Shown here: one piece after another, positions 26,398 to 37,146 of the stretch
Layout of the letters: every line of letters starts with the position of its first letter
Position numbering within the stretch: the first letter of the stretch is position 1
Source: Streptomyces sp. CG1
GTDB taxonomy: Bacteria > Actinomycetota > Actinomycetes > Streptomycetales > Streptomycetaceae
Assembly: GCF_041080625.1 (NCBI RefSeq)
Contig: NZ_CP163518.1
Coordinates: forward strand, 5,084,001 to 5,148,000
Direction: 5' to 3'
DNA: 64,000 nucleotides
Position numbers and translations under genes: made by a program
The notes under the pieces: generated by a model
What the model saw: the letters and a program-made list of their open reading frames with translations, nothing else
Databases searched by the model: none
Told to the model about the DNA's origin: nothing

Positions 26398-27297
26398 CTA
26401 GCTCCAGCTCAGGCCCGTCAGGCGCTCGTACGCCTCGACGTACTTCTGCCGGGTCTGCTGGACCACCTCGTCCGGCAGCGCCGGCGGGGGCTGCTCGCTC
26501 CTGCGGTCCCAGCCCGAGGCCGCCGAGGTCAGCCAGTTCCGGACGAACTGCTTGTCGTACGACGGCTGGGCGCGGCCCGGCTCCCACAGGTCGGCCGGCC
26601 AGAAACGGGAGGAGTCCGGGGTGAGGACCTCGTCGGCGAGGACGAGCGTCTCGCCGTCGAAGCCGAACTCGAACTTGGTGTCGGCCAGGATGATCCCCCG
26701 GTCCCGGGCGACGTCCCGGGCGCGCGCGTACACGGCGAGGGTGGCCTGGCGCAGCTGGGCGGCGGTCTCGGCGCCGACCTGGCGGGCGACCTCCTCGTAG
26801 GAGACGTTCTCGTCGTGCTCGCCGACCTCGGCCTTGGTGGCCGGGGTGAAGATCGGGGCGGGGAGTTCCGATCCGTCGACGAGGCCTTCGGGGAGGGCGA
26901 GGCCGCAGACCGTACGGGACTCGTTGTACTCCAGCAGGCCCGAGCCCGTGAGGTAGCCGCGCGCCACGCACTCGACCGGGACCATCCTCAGGGACCTGCA
27001 GACCAGCGTGCGGCCCGCCCAGTCGGCGGGGGCGCCCTCGGGGACCTCGGTGCTGATGACGTGGTTCGGGACCAGATCCCGCAGCTGGTCGAACCACCAC
27101 AGGGAGAGCTGGGTGAGGACGCGGCCCTTGTCGGGGATCTCCGTGGGCAGCACCCAGTCGTAGGCGGACATACGGTCGCTGGCGACCATCACGAGGTCGC
27201 CCGCCTCGTTCTGGTACAGCTCGCGCACCTTTCCGGTGTGCAGGTGCACCAGGCCCGGAACCTGGATCGGCTCGGGCTTTTCTACGAATCCGGACAC
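26398..27297 (-). CDS. purC: SAICAR synthase
   Basis: Phosphoribosylaminoimidazole-succinocarboxamide synthase, 299 residues, joining CAIR and aspartate with ATP. Motifs include LHTGKVRELYQNE, MVASDRMSAYDWVLPTEIPD, CRSLRMVPVECVARGYLTGS, IFTPATKAEVGEHDENV and DRGIILADTKFEFGFDG. The length and C-terminal part (SYDKQFVRNWLTS) are those of the longer, eukaryote-like PurC found in actinobacteria. ATG start. Stands alone on the minus strand. Confidence 0.97.
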   Translation of the reverse strand: MSGFVEKPEPIQVPGLVHLHTGKVRELYQNEAGDLVMVASDRMSAYDWVLPTEIPDKGRVLTQLSLWWFDQLRDLVPNHVISTEVPEGAPADWAGRTLVCRSLRMVPVECVARGYLTGSGLLEYNESRTVCGLALPEGLVDGSELPAPIFTPATKAEVGEHDENVSYEEVARQVGAETAAQLRQATLAVYARARDVARDRGIILADTKFEFGFDGETLVLADEVLTPDSSRFWPADLWEPGRAQPSYDKQFVRNWLTSAASGWDRRSEQPPPALPDEVVQQTRQKYVEAYERLTGLSWS

Positions 27298-27403
27298 GGT
27301 TCCTCCCCGTGGTTCTGTCCAAGTGCCCCCGATTCTCCCTTATCGGAAGGATCGGTTTCGGACAGGGGTCGGTGACGAGCGGTCGGGGAACGGTCGCCGA
27401 GGC

Positions 27404-28900
27404 TCAGTCGCGCTTGCAGATGCGGTCCAGCAGGTTCGCCGTGGCGCGCTGGATACGGGGGTCCACATGGCCGGGGCGGTCCAGGGCCGGGGACCAGGCG
27501 AAGGTGCCGGAGGCGAAGACCCAGGCGCCGGACGGGGCGCGGTAGAGCGAGGTCTCCTGGTGGCGGATGGCCCCCTCGGTGTCGGTGTAGGGGGAGTGGG
27601 CGAGCAGGATGCGCTCCTCGTGCGCGGGCAGCGCGGTGCGCGGGAAGTACCGGTCGGCCTCGCCGGCGACCAGGCCCTCGATCTCGTCGCCCTCGTGCGC
27701 GCCGGTCGACTCCCACAGCCAGTGGCCGCCGTTGCGGACGATCAGCGGGTGCGGCTCGGGCACCCGGCCCGCGTACTGGATGCCGACCACCTGCTGCTCG
27801 GGCCGGTCGATCTCGCGCCACAGCACCGGCTTTCCGGGGCCCTTTCGCTTGCGGCAGGTCAGCAGCCGGTCCGGTACGCCGGACGGGGACGGGCCCAGAT
27901 CCACCTGCCAGTACATGGTGTTGGCGGAGAGGAAGACCAGCGAGGTGCCGCGGTCGCGAGCGTCCTCGACCGCCCGGCGCATCGGCACCGACCAGTACTC
28001 GTCGTGGCCGGGGAAGACCAGGCCCCGGTAACGGCCCGGGTCGACCCGGCCGGCATGCAGGTCGCGGGCGTCGGCGTAGGCGATGTCGTAGCCGTAGCGC
28101 TCGGCCCAGCGGATGAAGTCGTAGGCGTGGCCGACATGCAGGGGCAGGCCCGCGCCCGCGTAGGGACGGTCGAAGGAGACCGTGGTCGCCGCGTCGGCCT
28201 CGCCGAGCAGCCGGCCCTTCTCGTCCCAGGCGTGATAGAGGCTGGCGCCGGTACGGCCGTCCTCGGGATACAGGTTGTACGCCTGCCAGGTGATGTCCGG
28301 CAGCAGCAGGAGAAGATCGGCGGGGTGGTCGTCCCGGACCGTGAACGGCACATGGGAGCGGTAGCCGTCGACGGTGGTGAGGACGGCCACATAGGCGCCG
28401 ATGCGCCAGTGCGGGGGCACCTGCAGCCGCCAGGACAGCCACCAGTGATGGCAGGAGACCGTACGGTCGGCGGTGAGCGGCGGGGACTGGACGATGCCGG
28501 ACAGACGCGGGCTGGTCGTGATCTGGGCGGCGCCGTCGCCGCCGTAGTGCCCGATGCGGTAGATGTCGACGCTGAACTCCTGGGGCGGGTCGACCGTGAT
28601 GTGGAAGTCGATCGCCTGGCCCGGCGCGACCGCGCCGGTGGAGGTGAAGCCCTTGATCTGACGGTGCACGTCGTCGGCCGAGCGGGGTCCGGTGCCGCCC
28701 GAACGCTGCGCGGGCACCCGGCGCCTGTCGTCGGCGAGCTGCTGCGGGCTCGGGTCGACGTACCAGGGCACGACATGACCGGTGTCGTCGAAGTACGTCT
28801 CACTGCCGCGCAGCCAGGGCACCGGGCCCTGCCCGAAGGGGTCGGTGACGGCGTGTGCGAGCGCTCCGGACTCCCAGCGGCGAATGTGGTCCGAGGCCAT
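27404..28900 (-). CDS. N,N-dimethylformamidase beta-subunit-like protein
   Basis: Protein of 498 residues. The C-terminal two thirds (LLLLPDITWQAYNLYPEDG, YGYDIAYADARDLHAGRVD, LVFPGHDEYWSVPMRRAVED, LVFLSANTMYWQVDL) have the pattern of the DMFA2_C domain, a glutamine-amidotransferase-like fold. The N-terminal part looks like a beta-sandwich (VAPGQAIDFHITVDPPQEFS). No signal peptide is visible. The start ATG has AGGGGAG six bases upstream. Despite the family name, DMF hydrolysis is not established for Streptomyces members, so function is open. Confidence 0.82.
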   Translation of the reverse strand: MASDHIRRWESGALAHAVTDPFGQGPVPWLRGSETYFDDTGHVVPWYVDPSPQQLADDRRRVPAQRSGGTGPRSADDVHRQIKGFTSTGAVAPGQAIDFHITVDPPQEFSVDIYRIGHYGGDGAAQITTSPRLSGIVQSPPLTADRTVSCHHWWLSWRLQVPPHWRIGAYVAVLTTVDGYRSHVPFTVRDDHPADLLLLLPDITWQAYNLYPEDGRTGASLYHAWDEKGRLLGEADAATTVSFDRPYAGAGLPLHVGHAYDFIRWAERYGYDIAYADARDLHAGRVDPGRYRGLVFPGHDEYWSVPMRRAVEDARDRGTSLVFLSANTMYWQVDLGPSPSGVPDRLLTCRKRKGPGKPVLWREIDRPEQQVVGIQYAGRVPEPHPLIVRNGGHWLWESTGAHEGDEIEGLVAGEADRYFPRTALPAHEERILLAHSPYTDTEGAIRHQETSLYRAPSGAWVFASGTFAWSPALDRPGHVDPRIQRATANLLDRICKRD

Positions 28901-28938
28901 GGTCGCTCCCCTCCCTCAGCCCCCGTGTCGTCCTGTCT

Positions 28939-29012
28939 CGGTGGTGCTCACGGTGCTCGGTAGTGCTCGCCGTGCTCAGTGGTACACGCGGTGCTCGCTG
29001 TACTCGGCAGTG
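28939..29012. repeat. degenerate GTGCTC tandem repeats
   Basis: In the gap before the DMFase-like gene, GTGCTC or close variants recur about eight times in 74 bases (GGTGCTCACGGTGCTCGG, AGTGCTCGCCGTGCTCAG and so on), with irregular 9 to 15 base spacing. Origin unknown; simple slippage is the likely cause. Confidence 0.5.
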
Positions 29013-29128
29013 CTGTCGTATGTCGCACGCCTTTGCCAGGTGCGTGGCCGCTCCCAGCACATCACATAACGCACGGGCTCGGTCACTAGTCGTTGCGAAT
29101 TGACCTGAAGTGGAAGACCGAGCTCCCG

Positions 29129-31045
29129 TTAAACGAGCCGAACCGGCTTCTCGGGACGTATCCCGGAGGCGGCCAGCCAGTCCCGCAGCGGGCCCGGGTC
29201 TCCCTCCTCGATCAGGCTGAGCACCTTGGGCGTGAGGTCGGCGGCGCGCTCACCGTCGAGCAGCAGGGAGGGGCCGTCCAGCCAGTCCAGGGCGGGGACC
29301 GCGCCGGCCGTGTCCACGGCCGCGCAGCACACCATCGCCGTGACGTGCTCGGTGAGCAGGTCACGGGCCGTACGCGGGGGCTGCAGCGGGAAGAGCGGGA
29401 GTCCTCCGTCGTCCCACAGGGCGCTCTCGGGACTCTGGCCGGTGGCCGTCGCACCGGCTCTCGGCGCACCGGCCTCCTCACGGGCCAGCTCGGCGCTCAG
29501 GCCCGCGGCGAGGACGGCGCTGCGCTCGGTGCCGGGGTCGTCCTCGGCCGGTTCCGCCGCGGCTTCGCGTATTGCCTGCGGCGCTTCGGCAGGGGAGGCA
29601 GGGGAGGCGTCCGCCTCGGCTTCACATTCGGCGGGGATTGTGTTCGCACCCGCACCACCCGTGCGGCTCTCATCGGCGGGTGCGGGTGGCCCCTGCGGTG
29701 GGGGGTTCTCGCCGTCGGCGGCTTGCCGGTGATCCTGCAGGACTTCCGGTGCTGTTGCCTCTGTGCCGGGCTCGGTGAGGTGGTCCAGGACTCGGGCCAG
29801 GGTGGGCCCGCCCGGGTCGGGGGCCGCCGGGTCGAGGGAGGGGCGGACACCCAGGGAGTCCAGGACGCGGTGCAGGCGGGCCGCGCCGACGCGCCAGGTG
29901 CGGTCCACGACCTCCTCCGGATATGCCTGCCAGTCCACCGGCGCCCAGTCCGGGCCGCACTCCGCGGGGCCGCCGTGGAAGAGGCGCGCCGCGAGCAGCG
30001 AGGCGGCCTCGTCCATCGCGCCGGGCTCCTCCAGCAGGTCACAGGCGGGGCGCTCGCCGAGCCGGGAGGTGAAACCCTCGGCCAGGCGGTCGCGCCGGGA
30101 CAGCTCGGTGAGCGCCGCCACCACACCCGCGTCCAGCCGGGCGGGCCAGCGGCCCATGCGCCAGGCGGGCAGCGCGACCCGGGTCAGCAGCCGGTCCCAG
30201 CCGGCGTAGGCGAGGCCGACCTGCTCCTGGGCGACGATCCGCAGGCCGTAGTCCACGGCCTGGGCCCGCTCGGCCGCCGCCGCGGCGACCCCGCGCTCCA
30301 TCTGCGTGGCATGCTCCCGGCAGCCGCGCAGCAGCAGCCGGACGACCCAGCCGAGGGCCGCGCAGCCGGCGCGGGTCAGCGGGCAGCGGCCCGGTGTCGC
30401 GGCGACCGCGACGGCCGCGTCCAGGCCGCGCACAAAGCGCCGGGCAGCAGCTATGTCCGGGTGCGCCGCAGGGCCCGTACCGGCGATGACCGGGGCGAGG
30501 ACCGCGCGCAGCTCGCCGACCCGCATCCACCACAGGAACGGGGAGCCGATGACGAGCACCGGTGCGACGGGGACGCGGCGGCGGTCGGGACCCGCTATCT
30601 CGTCCTCGTCGGGCTCGGGGCGCTGGGGCGAGCCGTCGGCATGCGCGCGGTCCTCCAGCCAGCTGTCGCAGTCCGGGGTGAGCGCTATGGCCGAGGGCGT
30701 CGGCACGTCCAGCCGGTCGGCGAGGTCGCGCACCATCCGGTACAGGTCCGGGGCGGACTCCTCGGCGACCGGCACCGTCGGGACGACGGCGGGGCGGGCC
30801 CGGGCCACGACCAGGGCGACACCGGCCGCGGCCAGCAGCACCAGCACGGCGAGCACGCCCACGGTCCAGCGGGCCGTGTCCCAGCCCCGGCCGACGAAGT
30901 GCCCGGTGGAACCCCCGGCCAGGAGGATCACCGCGGCAGCCGCGGGCAGCAGGGCCACGGCCAGCGCCCGGCCCCGGACCCGCAGTACGGCAAGGGCCCT
31001 GGAGCGCGCTGCCTGCGCGCCCGCCTCTGCTCCGATTCCGCTCAC
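29129..31045 (-). CDS. membrane protein with degenerate M48-like peptidase region
   Basis: Protein of 638 residues, GTG start. Two transmembrane segments lie near the N-terminus (ALAVALLPAAAAVILLAGG and WTVGVLAVLVLLAAAGVALV). The next region (LADRLDVPTPSAIALTPDCD, PVLVIGSPFLWWMRVGELRA then VLAPVIAGTG) has the layout of M48 zinc peptidases, in which LRAVLAHELAH carries HExxH; here PVIAG stands in that place, so the zinc site is lost. The second half is a disordered Ala/Pro/Glu-rich linker followed by a short folded tail (TARDLLTEHVTAMVCCAAVD). Conserved near purD in Streptomyces from memory; role unknown. Confidence 0.75.
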   Translation of the reverse strand: MSGIGAEAGAQAARSRALAVLRVRGRALAVALLPAAAAVILLAGGSTGHFVGRGWDTARWTVGVLAVLVLLAAAGVALVVARARPAVVPTVPVAEESAPDLYRMVRDLADRLDVPTPSAIALTPDCDSWLEDRAHADGSPQRPEPDEDEIAGPDRRRVPVAPVLVIGSPFLWWMRVGELRAVLAPVIAGTGPAAHPDIAAARRFVRGLDAAVAVAATPGRCPLTRAGCAALGWVVRLLLRGCREHATQMERGVAAAAAERAQAVDYGLRIVAQEQVGLAYAGWDRLLTRVALPAWRMGRWPARLDAGVVAALTELSRRDRLAEGFTSRLGERPACDLLEEPGAMDEAASLLAARLFHGGPAECGPDWAPVDWQAYPEEVVDRTWRVGAARLHRVLDSLGVRPSLDPAAPDPGGPTLARVLDHLTEPGTEATAPEVLQDHRQAADGENPPPQGPPAPADESRTGGAGANTIPAECEAEADASPASPAEAPQAIREAAAEPAEDDPGTERSAVLAAGLSAELAREEAGAPRAGATATGQSPESALWDDGGLPLFPLQPPRTARDLLTEHVTAMVCCAAVDTAGAVPALDWLDGPSLLLDGERAADLTPKVLSLIEEGDPGPLRDWLAASGIRPEKPVRLV

Positions 31046-31263
31046 GTCCCGCCCTCACCCCCTCGCCGCCGAAGCCGTGCTGTCCTGGTGGTGCTCACTC
31101 CCCCACTGTGGCACCCGCCACTGACATCGCAATGCCGGTGGGCCAAGTGCCGGAACGCTTGCGCGGCACCCTAGTTGGGGCCCCGGCCCCCGTCAGCCGT
31201 ATGGCTGATTGCTCACTCGATGGAATGGCTCTGGTCAGAGGTGGGTGACAGACAGCAAAGATC

Positions 31264-31291
31264 AGGCCCCGGATTCGGAGATCCGGGGCCT
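31264..31291 (-). terminator. purD terminator
   Basis: 11-bp stem AGGCCCCGGAT / ATCCGGGGCCT with a 6-base loop, 18 bases after the purD stop. Confidence 0.8.
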
Positions 31292-31309
31292 TGATCAGGA
31301 GAGGTCGGG

Positions 31310-32575
<1,266 letters not shown>

Positions 32576-33071
32576 GGGGGTCAGCCTAATGGCAAGGTTG
32601 CCGAAGGTTGGGAGCCGGGTTTGTTGGGCTTTCCTCCAAGCGCCCCGGTGCCAGGTGTGGCCGTCCCTGGGGGCTCCGCCTTCCAGACCCCCGACTCTCG
32701 CCCGCCCACCCGCCCACTCGCCCACCCGACTCGGTTGGCTGGGAGGGTGCCGTTCGGGGACGGGGGTGGGTTGGGGTGTGTGGTGGGCTGCAGGCCGGGG
32801 GCGGGGAGAGTTGGCTCGGTCCGCTACTCGTTCCCGACTCAGGTGCGGCGAGTCGGGTGTGTGGTGCGGTGCGGCAAGGCGGGGAGAGTTGTTGCTCGAC
32901 GACTCGCGCGCCGACCCGGGCTCAGTCCGGTCATTCGCGTGCCGCCCCGGCTCGGTCGGCTGCAAGCGCGCACGGCTGGGGTCGACTCCAGGTTGGGGCG
33001 TCTCGGTCGGCCACTGGTTCCCGGTCCGGTGGTTCCCGGTCCGTTCGGCTACTCACCCCCAGCACGGTCGG
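32576..33071. other. low-complexity intergenic region purD / dnaX
   Basis: 496 bases without a convincing gene. It is strongly G/T-rich on the plus strand and repeat-rich: GCCCACCCGCCCACTCGCC at about 32700, a 13-base tandem repeat GGTTCCCGGTCCG around 33017 to 33044, and TCGGCTACTC twice near 33046 and 33069. Frames across it lack codon bias. It holds the purD promoter. Confidence 0.5.
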
Positions 33072-35432
33072 CTACTCGTTCGAGAACTCCTCCACCACCG
33101 TCGCGCCCAGTTCCCGCACGATCAGTTCGTGGCCGGAGAGGGCCGACTCGTCCAGGTCCGGGTCGTCGTCCTCGGGGATGTCGTCCTCGGGGGCGGTGGT
33201 GCGCTGCGGCGCGGGAGGGTTGGGCGTCGACGGAGCCGCTGCGGGGCCGGGCCGCGCGGGCGCGGGGGGCTGCGGGGCGACCGGCTGGGGAGCCGCGGGG
33301 CGGGGGGCCGCCGGGGCGCCGTAACCACCGCTGCCCGCGGCGGGCGAGCCGCCGTACCCACCACCGCCGCCGAAGCCCGAGCCGCCCGCGGACGGGGGTG
33401 CGGATCCGCCGCCGGACGGGTCGACGACCGCCTCGATCTTCCACTGCACGTTGAACTGCTCGGCCAGCGCCGCCCGCAGCACGTCCTCGCTGCCGCTGCC
33501 GGCGAAGTTGTCACGGGCACCGGCGTTCACGAAGCCGAGCTGGAGGGTGGTGCCGTCGAAGCCGGCCACCTGGGCGTTCTGGCTGAGCAGGATCCAGGTG
33601 AAGCGGCGGCGGTTCTTGACGGCCTCCAGGATGTTCGGCCAGAGCATGCGGGGGTCGAGGCCACCGGCCGGGGGGGCTGCGGCCGGTGCGGGGGCCGGCG
33701 GAGCCGTGGCGGCCGTCGGCGCGGGGCCCGCTTGGTGCTGCGGCTGGGCGGGCTGTCCGCCCGCCGGAGCGGCGGCCGTGGGCCAGCCGCCCGGGCGCCG
33801 ACCGCTTCCGGCGGAAGCGGCGGTGGGCCAGGCGCCGGGAGCGGCGGTGGAACCCGCCGGGGCCGGGGCGGACGGCGGCACCGGAGCCTGGGCGGCGGGG
33901 GCCGCCGGGGTGGCGGAGGCAGCCGCTGCCGGGGCCGAGGCCGGGGCCGGTGCGGGCGCCGACGGAGCCGTGGGGGCCGTAGGAGCTGTGGGGGACGCAG
34001 GAACCGTAGGCGCGGGGGCAGCCGGAGCCGGACCACCGCCGACATCGGAACCACCGACACCAGGCTCGCCGGCACCAGGAATACCTGCCCCCGGACCGCC
34101 GGCACCAGGACCAGCGGCCCCCGGACCCCCCGCCCCTCCCGGACCGTTGGACGCACGCACGGCCGCCCGAGCTGCGGCCGGGCCGCCGCCCGGTGGGACG
34201 GGGGCGGCGCCGGGGTGGGCCTCGGGGCCGGGGACGTACCCCATGGCCGGGGTGCCGGCGCCGCCCGAGAAGTTGACACCGCGCTCGAGGCGGTCCAGGC
34301 GGGCCATCACCGAGCGCTCGTCGCCGTAGGCGGCGGGGAGCAGCACGCGGGCGCAGATCAGTTCCAGCTGGAGGCGGGGCGAGGTGGCGCCACGCATCTC
34401 CGTGAGGCCCTCGTTGACGAGGTCGGCGGCGCGGCTCAGGTCGGCGGCGCCGAAGGTGGAGGCCTGGGCCTGCATACGCTCCAGGACGTCGGCCGGGGCG
34501 TCGATGAGCCCCTTGTCCACGGCGTCCGGAACAGCGGCGAGGATCACCAGGTCGCGCAGCCGCTCCAGCAGGTCGGCGACGAAGCGGCGCGGGTCGTTTC
34601 CGCCCTCGATGACGCGGTCGACGACCTCGAAGGCCGCGGCACCGTCACCGGTGGCGAAAGCCTCGACGACGGAGTCGAGAAGAGAGCCGTCGGTGTAGCC
34701 GAGGAGGGCGGTGGCCATGGCATACGTCACACCCTCCGCGCCTGCGCCTGCGAGGAGCTGGTCCATGACGGACATGGAGTCACGCACGGACCCGGCGCCC
34801 GCACGCACGACGAGCGGGAGTACGCCCTCTTCGACGGGGATGTTCTCCTGCCCGCACACCTCGGCGAGATAGTCCCGCAGGGTACCCGGCGGGACGAGCC
34901 GGAAGGGGTAGTGATGCGTACGCGACCGGATGGTGCCGATGACCTTCTCGGGCTCGGTCGTGGCGAAGATGAACTTGAGGTGCTCCGGCGGCTCCTCGAC
35001 GACCTTCAGCAGTGCGTTGAAGCCGGCCGACGTGACCATGTGGGCCTCGTCGATGATGTAGATCTTGTACCGGCTGCCGGCGGGGCCGAAGAAGGCCTTC
35101 TCGCGCAGCTCACGGGCGTCGTCCACACCACCGTGCGAAGCCGCGTCGATCTCGATGACGTCGATGGACCCCGGGCCGTTCCTGGCCAGGTCCCGGCAGG
35201 ACTGGCACTCGCCGCACGGGGTCGGAGTGGGACCTTGCTCACAGTTCAGACAGCGGGCGAGGATGCGCGCGCTGGTCGTCTTGCCGCAGCCGCGCGGACC
35301 GCTGAACAGGTACGCGTGATTGACCCGGTTGTTCCGCAGCGCCTGCTGCAGCGGGTCGGTGACATGCTCCTGCCCGATGACCTCGGCAAAGGTCTCCGGG
35401 CGATAGCGGCGGTACAGCGCGAGAGACGACAC
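33072..35432 (-). CDS. dnaX: DNA polymerase III subunits gamma/tau
   Basis: Clamp-loader ATPase of 786 residues. The AAA+ module is at the N-terminus: YRRYRPETFAEVIGQEHV, P-loop at residues 45 to 52 (GPRGCGKT), zinc cysteines C64, C73, C76 and C79, Walker B IYIIDEAHM, sensor 1 (FATTEPEK) and arginine-finger region GSVRDSMSV. Residues 420 to 620 are a Pro/Ala/Gly linker with imperfect GAGGPGAG-type repeats, then a folded tau domain (RFTWILLSQNAQVAGFDGTT) and a second linker. The GTG at 35432 (VSSLALYRRY) is the start. The 4.5S RNA gene lies 85 bases upstream, as in other Streptomyces. Confidence 0.96.
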   Translation of the reverse strand: MSSLALYRRYRPETFAEVIGQEHVTDPLQQALRNNRVNHAYLFSGPRGCGKTTSARILARCLNCEQGPTPTPCGECQSCRDLARNGPGSIDVIEIDAASHGGVDDARELREKAFFGPAGSRYKIYIIDEAHMVTSAGFNALLKVVEEPPEHLKFIFATTEPEKVIGTIRSRTHHYPFRLVPPGTLRDYLAEVCGQENIPVEEGVLPLVVRAGAGSVRDSMSVMDQLLAGAGAEGVTYAMATALLGYTDGSLLDSVVEAFATGDGAAAFEVVDRVIEGGNDPRRFVADLLERLRDLVILAAVPDAVDKGLIDAPADVLERMQAQASTFGAADLSRAADLVNEGLTEMRGATSPRLQLELICARVLLPAAYGDERSVMARLDRLERGVNFSGGAGTPAMGYVPGPEAHPGAAPVPPGGGPAAARAAVRASNGPGGAGGPGAAGPGAGGPGAGIPGAGEPGVGGSDVGGGPAPAAPAPTVPASPTAPTAPTAPSAPAPAPASAPAAAASATPAAPAAQAPVPPSAPAPAGSTAAPGAWPTAASAGSGRRPGGWPTAAAPAGGQPAQPQHQAGPAPTAATAPPAPAPAAAPPAGGLDPRMLWPNILEAVKNRRRFTWILLSQNAQVAGFDGTTLQLGFVNAGARDNFAGSGSEDVLRAALAEQFNVQWKIEAVVDPSGGGSAPPSAGGSGFGGGGGYGGSPAAGSGGYGAPAAPRPAAPQPVAPQPPAPARPGPAAAPSTPNPPAPQRTTAPEDDIPEDDDPDLDESALSGHELIVRELGATVVEEFSNE

Positions 35433-35517
35433 GCATACGAGGTTATAGGCGCCCACTGACAACCGGTCCCGGCCGCGGACTCCAGAAACGCAAGGGTCCG
35501 GTCCCGGAAACGCAAGG

Positions 35518-35603
35518 GCCCCCCACGCACCCGCCAGAGCCAACCTACCCTTGCTGCCTTCCGGCCCTGGGGGAGTTCAGTCAGATAGCGCCGCGTGAGG
35601 GGC
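35518..35603 (-). ncRNA. ffs: signal recognition particle RNA (4.5S, scRNA)
   Basis: On the minus strand the sequence holds the conserved SRP apical motif (CAGGGCCGGAAGGCAGCA) and its ends pair over 11 bp (GCCCCTCACGC with GCGTGGGGGGC). Length about 86 bases fits the small bacterial SRP RNA; the S. lividans scRNA is about 82 bases and is likewise next to dnaX. It binds Ffh and guides membrane proteins to FtsY. Ends are estimated from the terminal stem. Confidence 0.92.
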
Positions 35604-35726
35604 TGCGCTCAACACTACCCGATCGCGGCCCGCGGTCAGTACCCGGTCACCGCCACGACAGCACCCGATCCGGGCCTGCGGGAACGAGTTCGCGAGCACT
35701 CCCCTCGGTCATGTAATGTTTCCGGC

Positions 35727-35811
35727 GGAGGATTCGCCTAGAGGCCTAGGGCGCACGCTTGGAAAGCGTGTTGGGGGCAACCCCTCACGAGTTCGAATCT
35801 CGTATCCTCCG
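35727..35811 (+). tRNA. tRNA-Ser (GGA)
   Basis: Long variable arm tRNA: acceptor GGAGGAT/ATCCTCC, anticodon stem CACGC/GCGTG around TTGGAAA giving GGA, T arm GAGTTCGAATCTC. An encoded CCA follows the discriminator G (35812 to 35814). The accessory region starts right behind it. Confidence 0.95.
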
Positions 35812-35830
35812 CCACGGCTGAACAGCCGAA

Positions 35831-35867
35831 ACGAAGGTCCCGACCGCTCAGTGGTCGGGACCTTCGT
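35831..35867 (+). terminator. tRNA-Ser terminator
   Basis: Perfect 15-bp stem ACGAAGGTCCCGACC / GGTCGGGACCTTCGT with a 7-base loop. Confidence 0.85.
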
Positions 35868-36507
35868 CGTTGCGTGGTTGCAGTTTTGGTTGCGTTTCCC
35901 TGGCTGTCGGCGCCCAGTCGATGCTGACTGCAACCGGGGGGCGGCCGACGACCGCACCCGGCGGGTATTGCGGGGCGGCCCGCTTTGTCGCCCGGCTTCC
36001 ACCGGCCGACCGCGCGCACAGCTGACGGCCGGCCGGTGAAGTAAGTCACGGCGTCCTCCCACCGACAGCACTTACTGGATGCGGCCAGCGCACACCCTTG
36101 TCGAACGTGCCGAGGATCCGTGGCGTTCTCGAACGTCTGGCTATGCAAGCGGTCCCAGGATCTCCTGGGACTCGATGAGCCCCTGGTCGCTGGGCGCCTC
36201 ACCGTCGCCGAAGACGCTGCGGCTTGCCGGGCCTGGAAGTCGAGATGGGCTTCGGCGGGCCTGGCGTAGCCGTGGCGGCCGCGGACTTCGGCCGGGGTCA
36301 GCACTTCCTCGCAGAGTGTCCCGCCTTCCGGCACAGTGGACTGCCGGTAGCGCCACCCTGGACGGCTGCGGCTGCCGGACCTCGTACAGCTCCGTCCGTT
36401 CCTGGCGGGACGCCCGGGGTGTGCGCCCTGGCGGTACGCGCACCGACACCTACACTGGGTGCGTGTGCGTGTGTCGACTGTGACTTGCGAAGCGGCGGGA
36501 GAGGGCC
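35868..36507. other. gene-poor junction after tRNA-Ser
   Basis: 640 bases with no gene I can support; the frames on both strands lack steady codon bias. It begins with a T/G-rich stretch (TGGTTGCAGTTTTGGTTGCG), atypical for core Streptomyces DNA and suggestive of an old insertion boundary. The last 60 bases are the promoter of the ArsR gene. Confidence 0.45.
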
Positions 36508-36921
36508 ATGACGGTTGACGTCGGTGGCCTTCAGGACCTTCCCTCCGAAGTGCTAGCGCAGGCAACCACCGCGTTCGGGCTGCTTGCCGCACGGTCCAGA
36601 CTGCACATCATGTGGGCTTTGTCCCAGGGTGAGAGCGATGTCACCGGCCTGGCCGGCCGGATGGACATGGCACTGCCCGCGGTCAGCCAGCACCTGGCGA
36701 AGCTCAAGCTCGCCGGTCTGGTCGCCGCCCGCCCCGAGGGCCGGCGGCAGGTCTACTACGTTGATGACCCCGACATTGCCGCCACCATCGGCGCGATGAT
36801 CGCACTGCTGGCCGCGCGGGCAGAACAGAGACCACTTCAGCCGTTGTCACCGCTGGAATTCACCCTGGGGAGACTGGACCGTAAGGCGGCATGGCGTTCG
36901 CCTGCTACGGCAGCGGACTGA
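36508..36921 (+). CDS. ArsR/SmtB-family regulator, copy 1
   Basis: Winged-helix repressor type of 137 residues. The recognition region (SDVTGLAGRMDMALPAVSQH then LAKLKLAGLVAARPEGRRQV) and the wing ending YYVDD are typical. The usual metal ligands are missing: there is no CxC in helix 3, and helix 5 (PDIAATIGAMIALLAARAE) lacks the His residues of the zinc/nickel sensors, so the signal may not be a metal. It shares most of its length with the protein at 47761 and differs by a longer C-terminal tail. RBS GGAGAGGG before the ATG. Candidate regulator of the TTGCGCAA sites. Confidence 0.92.
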   Translation: MTVDVGGLQDLPSEVLAQATTAFGLLAARSRLHIMWALSQGESDVTGLAGRMDMALPAVSQHLAKLKLAGLVAARPEGRRQVYYVDDPDIAATIGAMIALLAARAEQRPLQPLSPLEFTLGRLDRKAAWRSPATAAD

Positions 36922-37146
36922 TGCTGGGACGCTCGAACCTGACGTATGCCTCGGGCGGCTGACGGAGTGTCTTACGGCGTTGTCCGAGGTGCGGGCATCG
37001 TTGGCCGCGCAGACGTGTACCGCAAGTCGGAGTCGAGCGGGCTGCCGCTCGAGTCCCCGGACGCCGGAGAAGACCCGCGCCAGCAGAGGGGTGGACCTCG
37101 GCATCGTGCGCCAGGCCGTTGTGTGGCCCGTTGACGGGGGTGTGGG

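Noticed and set aside
32576..33071. Possible gene between purD and dnaX
   Set aside because: All open frames are low-complexity Gly/Arg/Pro products without third-position bias.
35738..36592. 284-codon minus-strand frame after tRNA-Ser
   Set aside because: It runs through the tRNA and its terminator, has no steady codon bias and no domain.
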